Shown: piece after piece, positions 8,729 through 18,844 of the stretch
Numbering within the stretch: the stretch's first letter is position 1
Layout of the letters: the number at the start of each line of letters is the position of its first letter
Source: Herbaspirillum aquaticum
GTDB lineage: Bacteria > Pseudomonadota > Gammaproteobacteria > Burkholderiales > Burkholderiaceae_D
DNA length: 59,640 nt
Assembly (NCBI RefSeq): GCF_002213425.1
Contig: NZ_NJGV01000015.1
Coordinates: forward strand, 1 to 59,640
Direction: 5' to 3'
Translations under genes and position numbers: made by a program
Notes under the pieces: model-generated
The model's database searches: none
Told to the model about the DNA's origin: nothing
What the model saw: only the letters and a program-made list of their open reading frames with translations

Positions 8729-9076
8729 TGGCGCCCCCGACACGGATCGAACGTGTGACCTATCCCTTCATACCACTATGGCTTTCGCCACCATCAGATA
8801 CATGAACGTCGTGTAACCGGATGTTTGTAGTCCGGACTATACCTTGGCCATGGACCCTGCCCGGGAGGGCGGGTCGGAAGGCCGGAGCCGTCTAGTCTCT
8901 ACACCTTCCGGCTTCCGAAGAAACCGGCTTGGCTCGGTATTGCCAGCAGCCGCTGCACAACCATGCATGCGCTGTCAGGGTTCACCGACTTTGACTCCAT
9001 TCAGGCGGCGCCTTTCGGCATCCGCTGCCCAATTTGACTTAGGAGGGGATCGCTCTATCCACTGAGCTACGGGGGC
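8729..9076 (-). tRNA. tRNA-Arg(CCU), interrupted by a group I intron
   Basis: Exon 1 (9076-9041, 36 nt) gives acceptor GCCCCCG, D-arm GCTC...GAGC, anticodon stem ATCCC and loop CTCCT, ending at the third anticodon base. Exon 2 (8768-8729, 40 nt) gives AA, stem GGGAT, variable AGGTC, T-arm ACACG-TTCGATC-CGTGT, acceptor CGGGGGC, G73 and an encoded CCA. All four stems pair perfectly only when the two pieces are joined, giving a 76-nt cloverleaf with anticodon CCU. The 272 intervening bases are listed as a separate intron feature. A promoter lies immediately upstream and a strong hairpin downstream. Confidence 0.93.
8769..9040 (-). ncRNA. group I self-splicing intron (IC3-like) in the tRNA-Arg anticodon loop
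   Basis: 272 nt read on the minus strand, from A at 9040 to the terminal G at 8769. Exon 1 ends in U and the intron ends in G, as group I splice sites require. A guide GGG (9030-9028) pairs with exon CCU through a U.G pair at the cleavage site, giving a 3-bp P1; the two U bases before it can pair with exon-2 AA as P10. The core string GTGTAGAGACTAGACGG (within 8908-8887) and TATAGTCC (8840-8833) supply the two P7 strands, GACUA/UAGUC. These blocks, and GAGCCAAGC, match from memory the Azoarcus tRNA-Ile intron. No open frame for a homing endonuclease fits inside. Confidence 0.92.
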
Positions 9077-9089
9077 AAACAAGGCCGCT

Positions 9090-9117
9090 ATTGTATCCGC
9101 TGCGCCCGGCCTTGCAA
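9090..9117 (-). promoter_or_regulatory. promoter of the tRNA-Arg gene
   Basis: On the minus strand TTGCAA (9117-9112) and TACAAT (9095-9090) are separated by 16 bases. The tRNA 5' end is 13 bases after the -10, a normal arrangement for a tRNA promoter. Confidence 0.6.
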
Positions 9118-9156
9118 AGCCGCAAGCGTGCTGCCCGCATGGACTACAATAGGCCG

Positions 9157-9912
9157 ATGCGCTCGCCCACAAAAAATATGAAGAAGCTTGTAGCCGCCGT
9201 CGTGGGGACACTGATCACGGGCGGCGCTGCCATGGCCCAGACGCCCGCGGAGAAACCGCGCGCCGTGCCGGGCATGGCCGAACGCATGGCCGCCTGCATC
9301 GCCTGCCACGGCAAGGAAGGGCGTGCCACGGCCGATGGCTACTATCCACGCATTGCCGGCAAGCCGGAGGGCTATCTGCTGAACCAGCTGCAGAGTTTCC
9401 GCGATGGCCGGCGCCGCTATCCGATGATGAATTATCTGCTGGGCCATCTTTCTGACGATTACCTGCAGCAGATCGCCCTCTTCTTCGCCGACCAGCATCC
9501 ACCCTACCCGCCCCCGGTGCCGGCCGATGTGGGCGCTACGGTACTGGAGCGCGGACGCCTGCTGGTCAGCCAGGGCAAGCCCGCCCAAGGCATCCCGGCC
9601 TGCGCCAGTTGCCACGGGGCCGGATTGACCGGCGTGCAGCCGGCCATTCCGGGCTTGCTGGGCCTGCCGCGCGACTACATCAATGCGCAACTGGGTGCCT
9701 GGCGCAATGGCGAACGCACCGCCCGGGCCCCGGATTGCATGGGCGAGATCGCCAAGGCGTTGAGCCCGGAAGAAATCAATGCGGCCAGCAGCTGGTTGTC
9801 CTCCCAGCCGGTCCCGGCCGACTATGCACCTCAAGGCGTGCTGCCCAAGCCCCTGCCGGTGGCCTGCGGCAGCATGCCGGGTTCCTCTGCCAGCCCGGGA
9901 GCGACACGATGA
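9157..9912 (+). CDS. periplasmic dihaem cytochrome c (c4/c553-like)
   Basis: 251 residues from the ATG at 9157; the frame is open from 9091, and an ATG at 9178 (MKKLVAAVVGTLITGGAAMAQ) is a good alternative start directly at the signal peptide. Export is predicted with cleavage after AMAQ. Two CxxCH haem motifs are present, CIACH after MAERMA and CASCH after GIPA, each followed at family distance by a possible Met ligand. Two cytochrome c folds in tandem suggest a c4-like electron carrier. Its stop codon overlaps the ATG of the trihaem gene (ATGA at 9909-9912), implying translational coupling. The electron donor is unknown. Confidence 0.85.
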   Translation: MRSPTKNMKKLVAAVVGTLITGGAAMAQTPAEKPRAVPGMAERMAACIACHGKEGRATADGYYPRIAGKPEGYLLNQLQSFRDGRRRYPMMNYLLGHLSDDYLQQIALFFADQHPPYPPPVPADVGATVLERGRLLVSQGKPAQGIPACASCHGAGLTGVQPAIPGLLGLPRDYINAQLGAWRNGERTARAPDCMGEIAKALSPEEINAASSWLSSQPVPADYAPQGVLPKPLPVACGSMPGSSASPGATR

Positions 9913-11210
9913 ACCGGACCTTGCGCCTGGGAGTCGGCATCCTGCTGGGCAGCGTGCTGGCCGTGGTAGCGCTGGCCGGCGGCGTGATCGCCTGGCAAAG
10001 CCTGCGCAGCGAAGATCCTGGCGTGATCGTCCCGGTGACCGACCGCCAGGCACAGCTGGCCAAAGGCCAATACCTGGCGCGGGCCGGCAACTGCATGGCC
10101 TGCCACACAGCGCGCGGCGGCGCGGCCTATGCCGGTGGACGCGCCCTTGCGACGCCCTTCGGCACGATCTACACCAACAACATCACGCCCGATCGAGTCA
10201 CCGGCATCGGCGACTGGAGCGCCGACGATTTCTGGCGCGCCCTGCATCATGGACGAGGACGCGATGGCCGGTTCCTCTTTCCGGCTTTCCCCTACACCAG
10301 CTTCACCCAGCTCAGCCGCGAGGACAGTGACGCCTTGTTCGCATGGCTGCGCACGCTGCCCCCCGTGAATCAGGCCAATCGTTCACATGAGTTGCGCTTC
10401 CCTTACGACCAGCGTCCGCTGCTGGGTCTATGGCGCGCATTTTTCTTCACACCAGCTGTTTACCAGCCTGATCCGGCGCGCTCCGCCCAATGGAATCGCG
10501 GTGCCTATCTGGTGCGCGGCGCCGGCCATTGCAGCGCCTGCCACAGCGCCCGCAACCTGGTGGCGGCCAGCATCGCACCGCTGGACCTGGCCGGCGGCAT
10601 GATCCCGGCGCTGGACTGGTATGCCCCGCCCCTGCATGGCGGCGAACACGGCCTGGGCAGCTGGAGCGAGGCTGACATCACCGCCCTGCTCAGGACTGGC
10701 GTCTCGCCGCGCGGCACCTCGCTGGGGCCGATGTCGGAAATCGTCGGGCGCAGCCTGCAGTATCTGGACGATGAGGACATCAATGCCATGGCGGTCTACC
10801 TGAAGTCGCTGCCGGCGCAGCCCCTGCCGGGCGCCAGCGCCGCTGCGCAGCCGGAACCCGCCGAGGCCGAACGCATCCTCAAGCAGGGCAAGAAGCTCTA
10901 TGGGGAGTTGTGCGTGGACTGCCACGGCGGCAAGGGACAAGGCAGTGCCCCGGACTATCCGCCGCTGGCGGGCAATCACGCCATCGGCGGACCGCAGCCG
11001 GTCAATGCCATCCGCGCGGTACTCAATGGCGGCTTCCCGCCCTCGACGACAGGCAATCCCTATCCCTTCGGCATGCCGCCCTTCGGTCCGCAATTGAGTG
11101 ACCAGGAAGTGGCGGCATTGGTCTCCTATGTGCGCAACAGCTGGGGCAACCAAGGGGGCTTCGTCTCGGCATCAGACGTGAACCGGTATCGCAGCGTACC
11201 GCTGGACTGA
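9909..11210 (+). CDS. membrane-anchored trihaem cytochrome c (alcohol/gluconate dehydrogenase subunit-like)
   Basis: 433 residues. The N-terminal hydrophobic segment (LGVGILLGSVLAVVALAGGVIAW) is likely an uncleaved anchor or a signal peptide. Three haem sites follow: CMACH (after ARAGN), CSACH (after GAGH) and CVDCH (after YGEL). The surrounding FGTIYTNNITPD and the FxRALHxGxxxDG-like motif are typical of the cytochrome subunit of membrane-bound alcohol, aldehyde or gluconate dehydrogenases. No flavoprotein, quinoprotein or molybdoprotein partner lies next door, so donor and acceptor cannot be assigned. The overlap with the dihaem gene argues that both proteins act together in the periplasm. 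A strong hairpin follows. Confidence 0.85.
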   Translation: MNRTLRLGVGILLGSVLAVVALAGGVIAWQSLRSEDPGVIVPVTDRQAQLAKGQYLARAGNCMACHTARGGAAYAGGRALATPFGTIYTNNITPDRVTGIGDWSADDFWRALHHGRGRDGRFLFPAFPYTSFTQLSREDSDALFAWLRTLPPVNQANRSHELRFPYDQRPLLGLWRAFFFTPAVYQPDPARSAQWNRGAYLVRGAGHCSACHSARNLVAASIAPLDLAGGMIPALDWYAPPLHGGEHGLGSWSEADITALLRTGVSPRGTSLGPMSEIVGRSLQYLDDEDINAMAVYLKSLPAQPLPGASAAAQPEPAEAERILKQGKKLYGELCVDCHGGKGQGSAPDYPPLAGNHAIGGPQPVNAIRAVLNGGFPPSTTGNPYPFGMPPFGPQLSDQEVAALVSYVRNSWGNQGGFVSASDVNRYRSVPLD

Positions 11211-11218
11211 ACAGGCGC

Positions 11219-11248
11219 AAAAAAGGCGATCCGAAGATCGCCTTTTTC
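11219..11248. terminator. bidirectional terminator between cytochrome genes and phoB
   Basis: Stem AAGGCGAT...ATCGCCTT (about 11223-11245) with CCGA-type loop bases. It is flanked by an A-run on one side and T5 on the other, so it serves both converging units. Confidence 0.8.
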
Positions 11249-11278
11249 ATTCATGGTCCAGCCCAATTGCCGCCTGCC

Positions 11279-11971
11279 TCACTGCTCGGCGCTGAGCTTG
11301 TAACCCATCCCGCGTACGGTCTGGACATAATGCGCCAGATCGCCCAGCGACTTGCGCAAGCGCATGATGTGCACATCCACGGTACGTTCCTCGATGAAGG
11401 TGTGGTCACCCCAGACCTTGTCGAGCAACTGGGCGCGCGAGAAGATGCGCTCCGGATGCGCCACCAGGTAACGCAGCAGCTTGAATTCGGCCTGGTCCAG
11501 CGCGACCTGCCGGCCGGCCACCTCCACCTGGCGGCGTTCGACGTCGATGCTGATGTCGCGATATTTGAGCGCCTGGCTGCCGATTTCCGGTGCCTTGCGG
11601 CGCAGCAGGGCCTGCACGCGCGCCACCAGTTCCTTGGGCGAGAACGGCTTGGTGACGTAGTCATCCGCACCTTCATTCAAGCCCTTGACCTTGTCTTCTT
11701 CCATGCCCTTGGCGGTCAGCATGATGACCGGCAGCGCCGCCGTGCGCTGGTCGCGCCGCAGCTCCGAGAGCAGCACCAGGCCGGAGCTGTCGGGCAGCAT
11801 CCAGTCCAGCAGCACCACGTGCGGCAGCGACTCGGCAATCAGCTTGCGTGCCTGGGCCACGTCGGTGGCGATAGTGGTGGCAAAGCCCGCCCCCTGCATC
11901 GTGAAGCGCAACAGCTCCGCGATGCTGGGTTCGTCTTCGACCATCAGGATGTGAGGGAGCTCTTTTGACAT
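11279..11971 (-). CDS. phoB: PhoB-type phosphate response regulator
   Basis: 230 residues, OmpR/PhoB family. The receiver has the acidic pair in MVEDEP, phosphoacceptor Asp56 (VVLLDWMLP), Thr in IMLTAKG and Lys108 (YVTKPFS). The winged-helix effector ends with RTVDVHIMRLRKSLG and VRGMGYKL, very like PhoB. PhoB activates the phosphate-starvation regulon after phosphorylation by PhoR. It starts 25 bases after glmM and is probably cotranscribed with it. No phoR, phoU or pst genes are in the window, so the kinase must be encoded elsewhere. The assignment as PhoB rather than a paralogue rests on remembered sequence resemblance. Confidence 0.83.
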   Translation of the reverse strand: MSKELPHILMVEDEPSIAELLRFTMQGAGFATTIATDVAQARKLIAESLPHVVLLDWMLPDSSGLVLLSELRRDQRTAALPVIMLTAKGMEEDKVKGLNEGADDYVTKPFSPKELVARVQALLRRKAPEIGSQALKYRDISIDVERRQVEVAGRQVALDQAEFKLLRYLVAHPERIFSRAQLLDKVWGDHTFIEERTVDVHIMRLRKSLGDLAHYVQTVRGMGYKLSAEQ

Positions 11972-11996
11972 CGTCCTTGGATCCGCAACAACTGAC

Positions 11997-13331
11997 TCAG
12001 AGCACCTTGGCCGCGATGCGCTGGGCCATGCTGCGCGCCAGCTCGGCTTCCTGCGCCTCCACCATCACGCGAATCAGCGGTTCGGTGCCGGAAGGACGCA
12101 GCAGAACGCGGCCGCGCTCGCCCAGTTCTGCTTCAACGGCAGCCTGCTCGGCTTGCAGGGCGGTATTGGACTTCCAGTCATAGCCGGCAGGAATCTTCAC
12201 ATTGATCAGCGACTGCGGATACAGGGTGATGTCGCCGGTCATCTGGGCCAGGGTCTGGCCGGCGCGCTTCAAGGCACACAGCACCTGCAGGGCCGAAACG
12301 ATGCCGTCACCGGTGGTGTGCTTGTCCAGCGCCAGCAGGTGGCCGGAGCCTTCGCCGCCGAGCAGCCAGCCCTTTTCCTGCAGCACTTCGAGCACGTAGC
12401 GGTCGCCCACTTTGGCGCGCGCGAAGGGCACTCCCATTTTCTTGAAGGCCACTTCCAGGGCCATGTTGGTCATGAGGGTGCCGACCGCGCCATCGACCGG
12501 GCCGGTGGCCAGGCGATCCTTGACCATCAGGTAGAGCAGCTCATCACCGTTGTAGATGCGGCCGCTGCCATCGACCATGATGAGACGGTCGGCATCGCCG
12601 TCCAGGGCAATGCCGAGGTCGGCGCGGTATTCGCGCACCGACGCCACCAGCGACTTGGGGGCCGTAGCGCCGCAATCCTCGTTGATGTTCAGGCCATCGG
12701 GCTGGTTGCCGATGGTGATGACTTCCGCACCCAGCTCGTGGAACACATGCGGTGCGATGTTGTAGGCCGCGCCGTTGGCGCAGTCCACCACCAGGCGCAT
12801 GCCGCGCAGGTCCATGGCGCTGGGGAAGGTGCTCTTGCAGAATTCGATGTAGCGGCCAGCCGCGTCCGACAGGCGGCGCGCCTTGCCCAGCTTCTCGGAG
12901 GGAACGCACTCCATGGGCTGCTCCAGCGCTGCTTCGATGTCGGCCTCGACCTGGTCAGGCAGCTTGTTGCCCCTGGCCGAGAAGAACTTGATGCCGTTGT
13001 CGTGGTAGGGATTGTGCGACGCCGAAATCACCACACCAGCCGAGAGGCGTTGGGCGCGGGTCAGGTAGGCCACGGCCGGCGTGGGCAGCGGACCGGCCAG
13101 CCAGACGTCCACGCCGGCGGCGGCGAATCCGGCTTCCAGCGCGGCTTCGAGCATGTAGCCGGAGATGCGGGTGTCCTTGCCGATGAGTACCGTGGGTCGA
13201 GCCACGCCGTCCTTGGACTTGGCCAGCACCTTGCCGGCAGCATAGCCCAGGCGCATGACGAAATCAGGAGTGATGGGCGCCACGCCCACGCGACCGCGCA
13301 CGCCATCGGTGCCGAAATATTTCCCTGCCAT
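11997..13331 (-). CDS. glmM: phosphoglucosamine mutase
   Basis: 444 residues, the standard GlmM length. It converts glucosamine-6-phosphate to glucosamine-1-phosphate for UDP-GlcNAc, and hence for peptidoglycan and LPS. The active-site loop [14 protein letters not shown] carries the phosphoserine (Ser105). The metal-binding loop DGDADR and the substrate motif GEGSGH are present, as is the C-terminal phosphate-binding [12 protein letters not shown]. The N-terminus [13 protein letters not shown] is canonical. An AGGGA ribosome-binding site sits 6 bases ahead, and a heptamer repeat lies immediately upstream of it. The order folP-glmM downstream of ftsH is the same as in E. coli. Confidence 0.97.
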   Translation of the reverse strand: MAGKYFGTDGVRGRVGVAPITPDFVMRLGYAAGKVLAKSKDGVARPTVLIGKDTRISGYMLEAALEAGFAAAGVDVWLAGPLPTPAVAYLTRAQRLSAGVVISASHNPYHDNGIKFFSARGNKLPDQVEADIEAALEQPMECVPSEKLGKARRLSDAAGRYIEFCKSTFPSAMDLRGMRLVVDCANGAAYNIAPHVFHELGAEVITIGNQPDGLNINEDCGATAPKSLVASVREYRADLGIALDGDADRLIMVDGSGRIYNGDELLYLMVKDRLATGPVDGAVGTLMTNMALEVAFKKMGVPFARAKVGDRYVLEVLQEKGWLLGGEGSGHLLALDKHTTGDGIVSALQVLCALKRAGQTLAQMTGDITLYPQSLINVKIPAGYDWKSNTALQAEQAAVEAELGERGRVLLRPSGTEPLIRVMVEAQEAELARSMAQRIAAKVL

Positions 13332-13341
13332 GTTGGTCCCT

Positions 13342-13383
13342 TATCGCTTATCGCTTATCGCTTATCGCTTGTTGCTTGTTGAT
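13342..13383. repeat. heptanucleotide tandem repeat just upstream of glmM
   Basis: Four perfect TATCGCT units in a row (13342-13369), followed by two degenerate ones, TGTTGCT and TGTTGAT. The array lies in the folP-glmM gap and ends only 10 bases from the glmM start codon, just outside its ribosome-binding site. Confidence 0.9.
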
Positions 13384-13478
13384 GTCTTGCGGGCCGGCGA
13401 GCATACCGGCCTGCTTCTCATGAAATCTGTTGTCGTGCTTAAGTTTTGGTCACGTTCGCACGCGTACGGCGCCCCGCA

Positions 13479-14327
13479 TTACAGGTCGCCGCGTCCAGCC
13501 TGCCACATGGCCAGCGCGTCGACCGTTTCGGCCACATCGTGCACGCGGATGATCATCGCGCCCTGCTGTGCCGCCGCCAGCGCCGCGCCGATGCTGCCGG
13601 CCATGCGGCGCTCCAGCGGCTTGCCGGTAACCGCGCCGATCATGGACTTGCGCGACATGCCTGCCAACAGCGGCAGGTCCAGCGAATCGATGAGTCGCCG
13701 CGTATTCCTGAGCAAAGCCAGATTATGCTCTACAGTCTTGCCGAAACCAAAACCGGGGTCGATGCAGATTCGTTCACGTCCGATACCGGCCGCCTTCATC
13801 AGGTCGACCTGGGTCTGCAGGAATTGCTCCACCTCCGTGACCACATCGTCATATCGGGGTTCTTGCTGCATGGTCTGGGGCTGGCCTTGCATGTGCATCA
13901 CGCACAGGCCGGCTTCGCTGTCCTTGACGGCATCGATGGCACCCTCGGCGCGAAAACCATTGATGTCGTTGATCATGTCCACCTCGGCGGCCAGCGCTTC
14001 GCGCATGACGGCCGGTTTGTAGGTATCCAGGGACAGCGGCTTGCCGCAGTCGCGCAGGGCGTAGATCACGGGCATGACGCGCTCCAGCTCTTCCTGCAGC
14101 GACAGCGGTGCAATGCCCGGGCGGGTGGATTCACCACCGATGTCGATGATGTCGACACCGTCGGCAATCATCTGCTCGGCATGGGTCAGGGCCAGTTCCA
14201 GCGAATGATGGCGGCCACCATCGGAGAAGGAGTCGGGCGTCACGTTGAGGATGCCCATGACCAGCGGCCGGCGGCCGTACTGGACCGGCAGGCGGAACCT
14301 GCCGCATTTGAGGAAAGCTTGCGTCAT
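13479..14327 (-). CDS. folP: dihydropteroate synthase
   Basis: 282 residues from the ATG at 14327; the open frame runs 51 codons further upstream but family proteins begin here. It joins dihydropterin pyrophosphate to p-aminobenzoate in folate synthesis and is the sulfonamide target. Diagnostic motifs are MGILNVTPDSFSDGG (pterin/phosphate loop), IIDIGGESTRPG, the Asp-Pro-Gly-Phe-Gly-Phe-Gly-Lys motif (ICIDPGFGFGKT) and LLAGMSRKSM. The C-terminal RVHDVAETVDAL is also typical. It lies between ftsH and glmM on the same strand; a terminator-like hairpin after ftsH suggests that part of the folP-glmM transcription starts separately. Confidence 0.97.
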   Translation of the reverse strand: MTQAFLKCGRFRLPVQYGRRPLVMGILNVTPDSFSDGGRHHSLELALTHAEQMIADGVDIIDIGGESTRPGIAPLSLQEELERVMPVIYALRDCGKPLSLDTYKPAVMREALAAEVDMINDINGFRAEGAIDAVKDSEAGLCVMHMQGQPQTMQQEPRYDDVVTEVEQFLQTQVDLMKAAGIGRERICIDPGFGFGKTVEHNLALLRNTRRLIDSLDLPLLAGMSRKSMIGAVTGKPLERRMAGSIGAALAAAQQGAMIIRVHDVAETVDALAMWQAGRGDL

Positions 14328-14499
14328 CGTTGTGGTGGGTGATGCGGATGAATTGCCCGAGGGGCGGCCATGTGCCTGCTGCGCCGCGCACCATCGCTGT
14401 GCGGCAGCATGATACACCGCCGATGGACCGCCTTTACACTTTTGTCCGGCAAGGACGTCATCGGCTGTACCGTTTTTCACCTGCCAAATTCATTGGCCA

Positions 14500-14531
14500 A
14501 ATAAAAAAGGTGAGGATTTCTCCTCACCTTC
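14500..14531 (-). terminator. intrinsic terminator downstream of ftsH
   Basis: A ten-base perfect stem (AAGGTGAGGA 14507-14516, TCCTCACCTT 14521-14530) with loop TTTC. On the minus strand the stem is followed by a run of six T, directly after the ftsH stop. Confidence 0.85.
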
Positions 14532-14582
14532 ATCGGGACTGCGGCTTCAGGCATTCACGCCTTGCGCCTCACGCTGCGCGCT

Positions 14583-16472
<1,890 letters not shown>

Positions 16473-16851
16473 TGGAACTCCTCCGACGCCTGCGCGCCAC
16501 GTTGCCTTTGTATCGTCCGATTTTACCCGGATTCAACCACCCTTACACGGAAAACCGCCGTCCGCCTGGCCTCGCCCTGCCCCGCTGTGCCACCACGCAA
16601 CGCACAAACACGCGTCACGCACGGCGGCAGCCGCCAATTGCTTGCCATTCGAACATGATCATTGCGATTGGCGGGGAGACATCCTTGCCAGCGTTTGCCT
16701 GCGATTCAGCCAGACTAACGATTTACAAAAATCGATATAAGGCTGAAATCAGGCAAAACAAGGCAGGAAAATTCACTAAATTGCCGGGTTTCCAGCAGAT
16801 TTTGCGCCAGATTGCAGAAAACGGAACCGCTCTGTGTCAACTTTAACCGAT
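16473..16851 (-). promoter_or_regulatory. 379-base gap between rlmE and ftsH
   Basis: The gap is unusually long for the rlmE-ftsH pair and its rlmE-proximal half is AT-rich. It probably contains the ftsH promoter. No convincing sigma70 or heat-shock promoter could be picked by eye, and no ORF, RNA gene or strong hairpin was seen. Confidence 0.3.
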
Positions 16852-17499
16852 TTAGCTGCGAGGATTTTTAAGGATTTTCCCTAGCAGAAAGATTTCGGAA
16901 GACTTGTCGCGGCTGGCCTTGGGCTTCTTGGACATCACTGTCTTGAATTCGGCCCTGAATTTGTGCACCAGTTCGTTGTAGCCGGTCCCGTTGAAACACT
17001 TGACCAGCAATGAGCCGCCAGGTTTCATGTGCAGCTGCGCAAAATCGATGGCCAGGTCGATCAGGTACTCCACCCGCGCGGCATCGGCGATGGCCACGCC
17101 CGACAGGTTGGGCGCCATGTCCGACAGCACCAGGTCGGCCTTGCGGCCGGCCAGGACGGCTTCGAGCTGGCGTACCGGCTCGTCTTCGCGGAAATCGCCC
17201 TGGATGTAGTGCACGTCGGCAATCGGGTCCATGGGCAGGATGTCCAGACCGATGATGGTCCCATGGATGCCGCCGCCTTCAGCGCCGGCCAGCTTGTTGC
17301 GGGCGTACTGGCACCAGCTGCCCGGGGTGCAGCCAAGGTCGACGATCACCTGCCCGGGCTTGATGAGACGTTCTTCCTCATCGATTTCCTTGAGCTTGTA
17401 GGCGGCACGCGCGCGATAGCCTTCCTTCTGTGCCAACTTCACATAAGGGTCGTTGATATGGTCGTGTAACCAGTTTTTGTTCAGTTTGTTCTTTGCCAT
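16852..17499 (-). CDS. rlmE: 23S rRNA 2'-O-ribose (U2552) methyltransferase
   Basis: 215 residues, typical of RlmE/FtsJ/RrmJ. It methylates the 2'-hydroxyl of U2552 in the A-loop of 23S rRNA using S-adenosylmethionine. The N-terminus has SRAAYKL-like [13 protein letters not shown] with the catalytic Lys. The SAM-binding motif is [16 protein letters not shown], followed by the catalytic Asp in [11 protein letters not shown], the Lys in LLVKCFNG, and the [17 protein letters not shown] tail. It is divergent from yhbY, the arrangement seen in E. coli. Confidence 0.96.
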   Translation of the reverse strand: MAKNKLNKNWLHDHINDPYVKLAQKEGYRARAAYKLKEIDEEERLIKPGQVIVDLGCTPGSWCQYARNKLAGAEGGGIHGTIIGLDILPMDPIADVHYIQGDFREDEPVRQLEAVLAGRKADLVLSDMAPNLSGVAIADAARVEYLIDLAIDFAQLHMKPGGSLLVKCFNGTGYNELVHKFRAEFKTVMSKKPKASRDKSSEIFLLGKILKNPRS

Positions 17500-17575
17500 T
17501 CGCGTAGAATACTGGTTTTATCTCATTGAGGGACAACTTGGCATCGCCGAGACCTCGTCCCGAACCTGCACTCCC
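17500..17575. promoter_or_regulatory. divergent promoter region rlmE / yhbY
   Basis: 76 bases separate the two start codons. A TAGAAT at about 17507 on the plus strand could be the -10 for yhbY, but no -35 at ideal spacing was found. Confidence 0.3.
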
Positions 17576-18034
17576 ATGTTGAATCTGACTCCCGCCGAGC
17601 GCAGCGAACTGCGCGCCCAGGCCCATGGCTTGAACCCCGTCGTGATGGTAGGCGAAAGTGGCCTGACCGAATCCGTCATGAAGGAAATCGACAAGAGCCT
17701 GAACGCCCACGGCCTCATCAAGGTCCGTGTCTTCGGCGACGACCGTGAAGCCCGCATCGCGATCTACGAAACCATCTGCGCCGAGCTCAAGGCGGCCCCG
17801 GTACAACACATCGGCAAGCTGCTGGTGCTGTATCGCCCGCAAAAGGACGAAGGCAAGAAAGCCGCTGCCGGTGCCAAGGGCGGCCTGCGCGAAGTGACCA
17901 TCGTCAAGTCGCACGCCACCAAGCGTCCTTCGGTGAGCAAGGTCATGCTCAAGGGCAATGAACGCATCACCGCCGGTGGCCTGGTCAAGAAAGCCAAGCC
18001 GCGCCAGCGCAGCACCAAGAAGTCGCTCGGCTGA
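17576..18034 (+). CDS. yhbY: YhbY-type CRM-domain RNA-binding protein
   Basis: 152 residues from the ATG at 17576; 41 upstream codons are open but unlike the family. The first 97 residues form the CRS1-YhbY (CRM) domain: LTPAERSELRAQAHGLNPVVMVGESGLTESV, then HGLIKVRVFGDDREARIAIYETICAEL and IGKLLVLYRP. The domain resembles IF3-C and binds pre-50S ribosomal RNA. The remaining 55 residues are a basic, Ala/Lys-rich extension (KKAKPRQRSTKKSLG) longer than in the E. coli protein and likely to bind RNA non-specifically. It is divergent from rlmE, another ribosome-assembly gene. Confidence 0.9.
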   Translation: MLNLTPAERSELRAQAHGLNPVVMVGESGLTESVMKEIDKSLNAHGLIKVRVFGDDREARIAIYETICAELKAAPVQHIGKLLVLYRPQKDEGKKAAAGAKGGLREVTIVKSHATKRPSVSKVMLKGNERITAGGLVKKAKPRQRSTKKSLG

Positions 18035-18085
18035 TCCTTCGGTCGCTGGACGCACCGGGCTGCAGCTTGCTGCTGCCCACAAAAC

Positions 18086-18114
18086 AGAATGCCCGCTGAT
18101 GCGGGCATTTTTCA
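18086..18114 (+). terminator. intrinsic terminator after yhbY
   Basis: A nine-base perfect stem (AATGCCCGC 18088-18096, GCGGGCATT 18101-18109) with loop TGAT, followed by T5. Confidence 0.85.
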
Positions 18115-18144
18115 TTTCCGGCGTCGGTATTGCGGCAGGATCAA

Positions 18145-18182
18145 TGCCGCATCCGCCAGGCTTGAGCGAGACGGATGCGGCA
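18145..18182 (-). terminator. hairpin immediately after greA (possible terminator)
   Basis: An eleven-base perfect stem (TGCCGCATCCG and CGGATGCGGCA) with a 16-base loop lies just past the greA stop. There is no T-run on the minus-strand exit side, so termination would need Rho, or the hairpin may only stabilise the transcript. Confidence 0.5.
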
Positions 18183-18189
18183 GGCTACG

Positions 18190-18666
18190 TCAGACGTAGC
18201 GCACTTCCAGGATTTCGTATTCCTTCAGGCCCGAGGGGGCCTCCACGGCCACCACGTCACCGGCGCTCTTGCCGATCAGAGCACGGGCGATGGGCGAAGT
18301 CACCGAGACCTTCGATTCCTTGATGTCGGCTTCGTCCAGGCCTACGATCTGGTAGGTCACCTTCTCGCCGCTGTCCAGGTTTTCCAGGTCCACGGTGGAG
18401 GCGAAGACCACGCGGCCTTCGGCGTTCAGTTCCGCCGGGTCCACGATCTGGGCCGCGCCCAGCTTGCCTTCCAGGTCAGCGATACGGCCTTCGATGAAGG
18501 CCTGGCGCTCCTTGGCGGACTCGTATTCGGCGTTTTCGGACAAGTCGCCCTGCGCGCGCGCTTCGGCGATCGCATTGATGACTTCCGGACGGTCTTTGGT
18601 TTTCAAACGGTGCAATTCTTCCTTCAGAAGTTCGGCGCCACGCTTGGTAAGGGGAACTGTGCTCAT
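18190..18666 (-). CDS. greA: transcription elongation factor GreA
   Basis: 158 residues, the standard length. The start at 18666 ([22 protein letters not shown]) is fixed by homology; an upstream open stretch is not part of the family. The N-terminal coiled coil carries the acidic tip Asp-Leu-Ser-Glu-Asn-Ala-Glu-Tyr (DLSENAEY), which enters the RNA polymerase secondary channel and stimulates cleavage of backtracked RNA. The FKBP-like C-terminus includes [16 protein letters not shown]. It lies downstream of carA-carB on the same strand, but a 400-base gap with several hairpins intervenes, so it may have its own promoter. Confidence 0.97.
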   Translation of the reverse strand: MSTVPLTKRGAELLKEELHRLKTKDRPEVINAIAEARAQGDLSENAEYESAKERQAFIEGRIADLEGKLGAAQIVDPAELNAEGRVVFASTVDLENLDSGEKVTYQIVGLDEADIKESKVSVTSPIARALIGKSAGDVVAVEAPSGLKEYEILEVRYV

Positions 18667-18844
18667 AAGTCTCTTGCTCAAGGTTAGGGTTACACGGAAG
18701 ACGCATCCAAGGTCCGCCGGCCGCTGAATACGCAAAAAGAGAGCCGCGCCGCCAACCTGGCGGACAAGCCTTGTTTTTACGGGAACAGTCTGGCTGGTGA
18801 ACGGACCGTTGCTGCAGGATTCCGTCAGCTCTTCAACAACACGC

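Noticed and set aside
8844..9065. 73-codon plus-strand ORF inside the tRNA intron
   Set aside because: It runs antisense through conserved intron core elements and has no homology to homing endonucleases.
9091..9156. Upstream 22-codon extension of the dihaem cytochrome
   Set aside because: It precedes the signal peptide and overlaps the tRNA promoter; the ATG at 9157 or 9178 fits export better.
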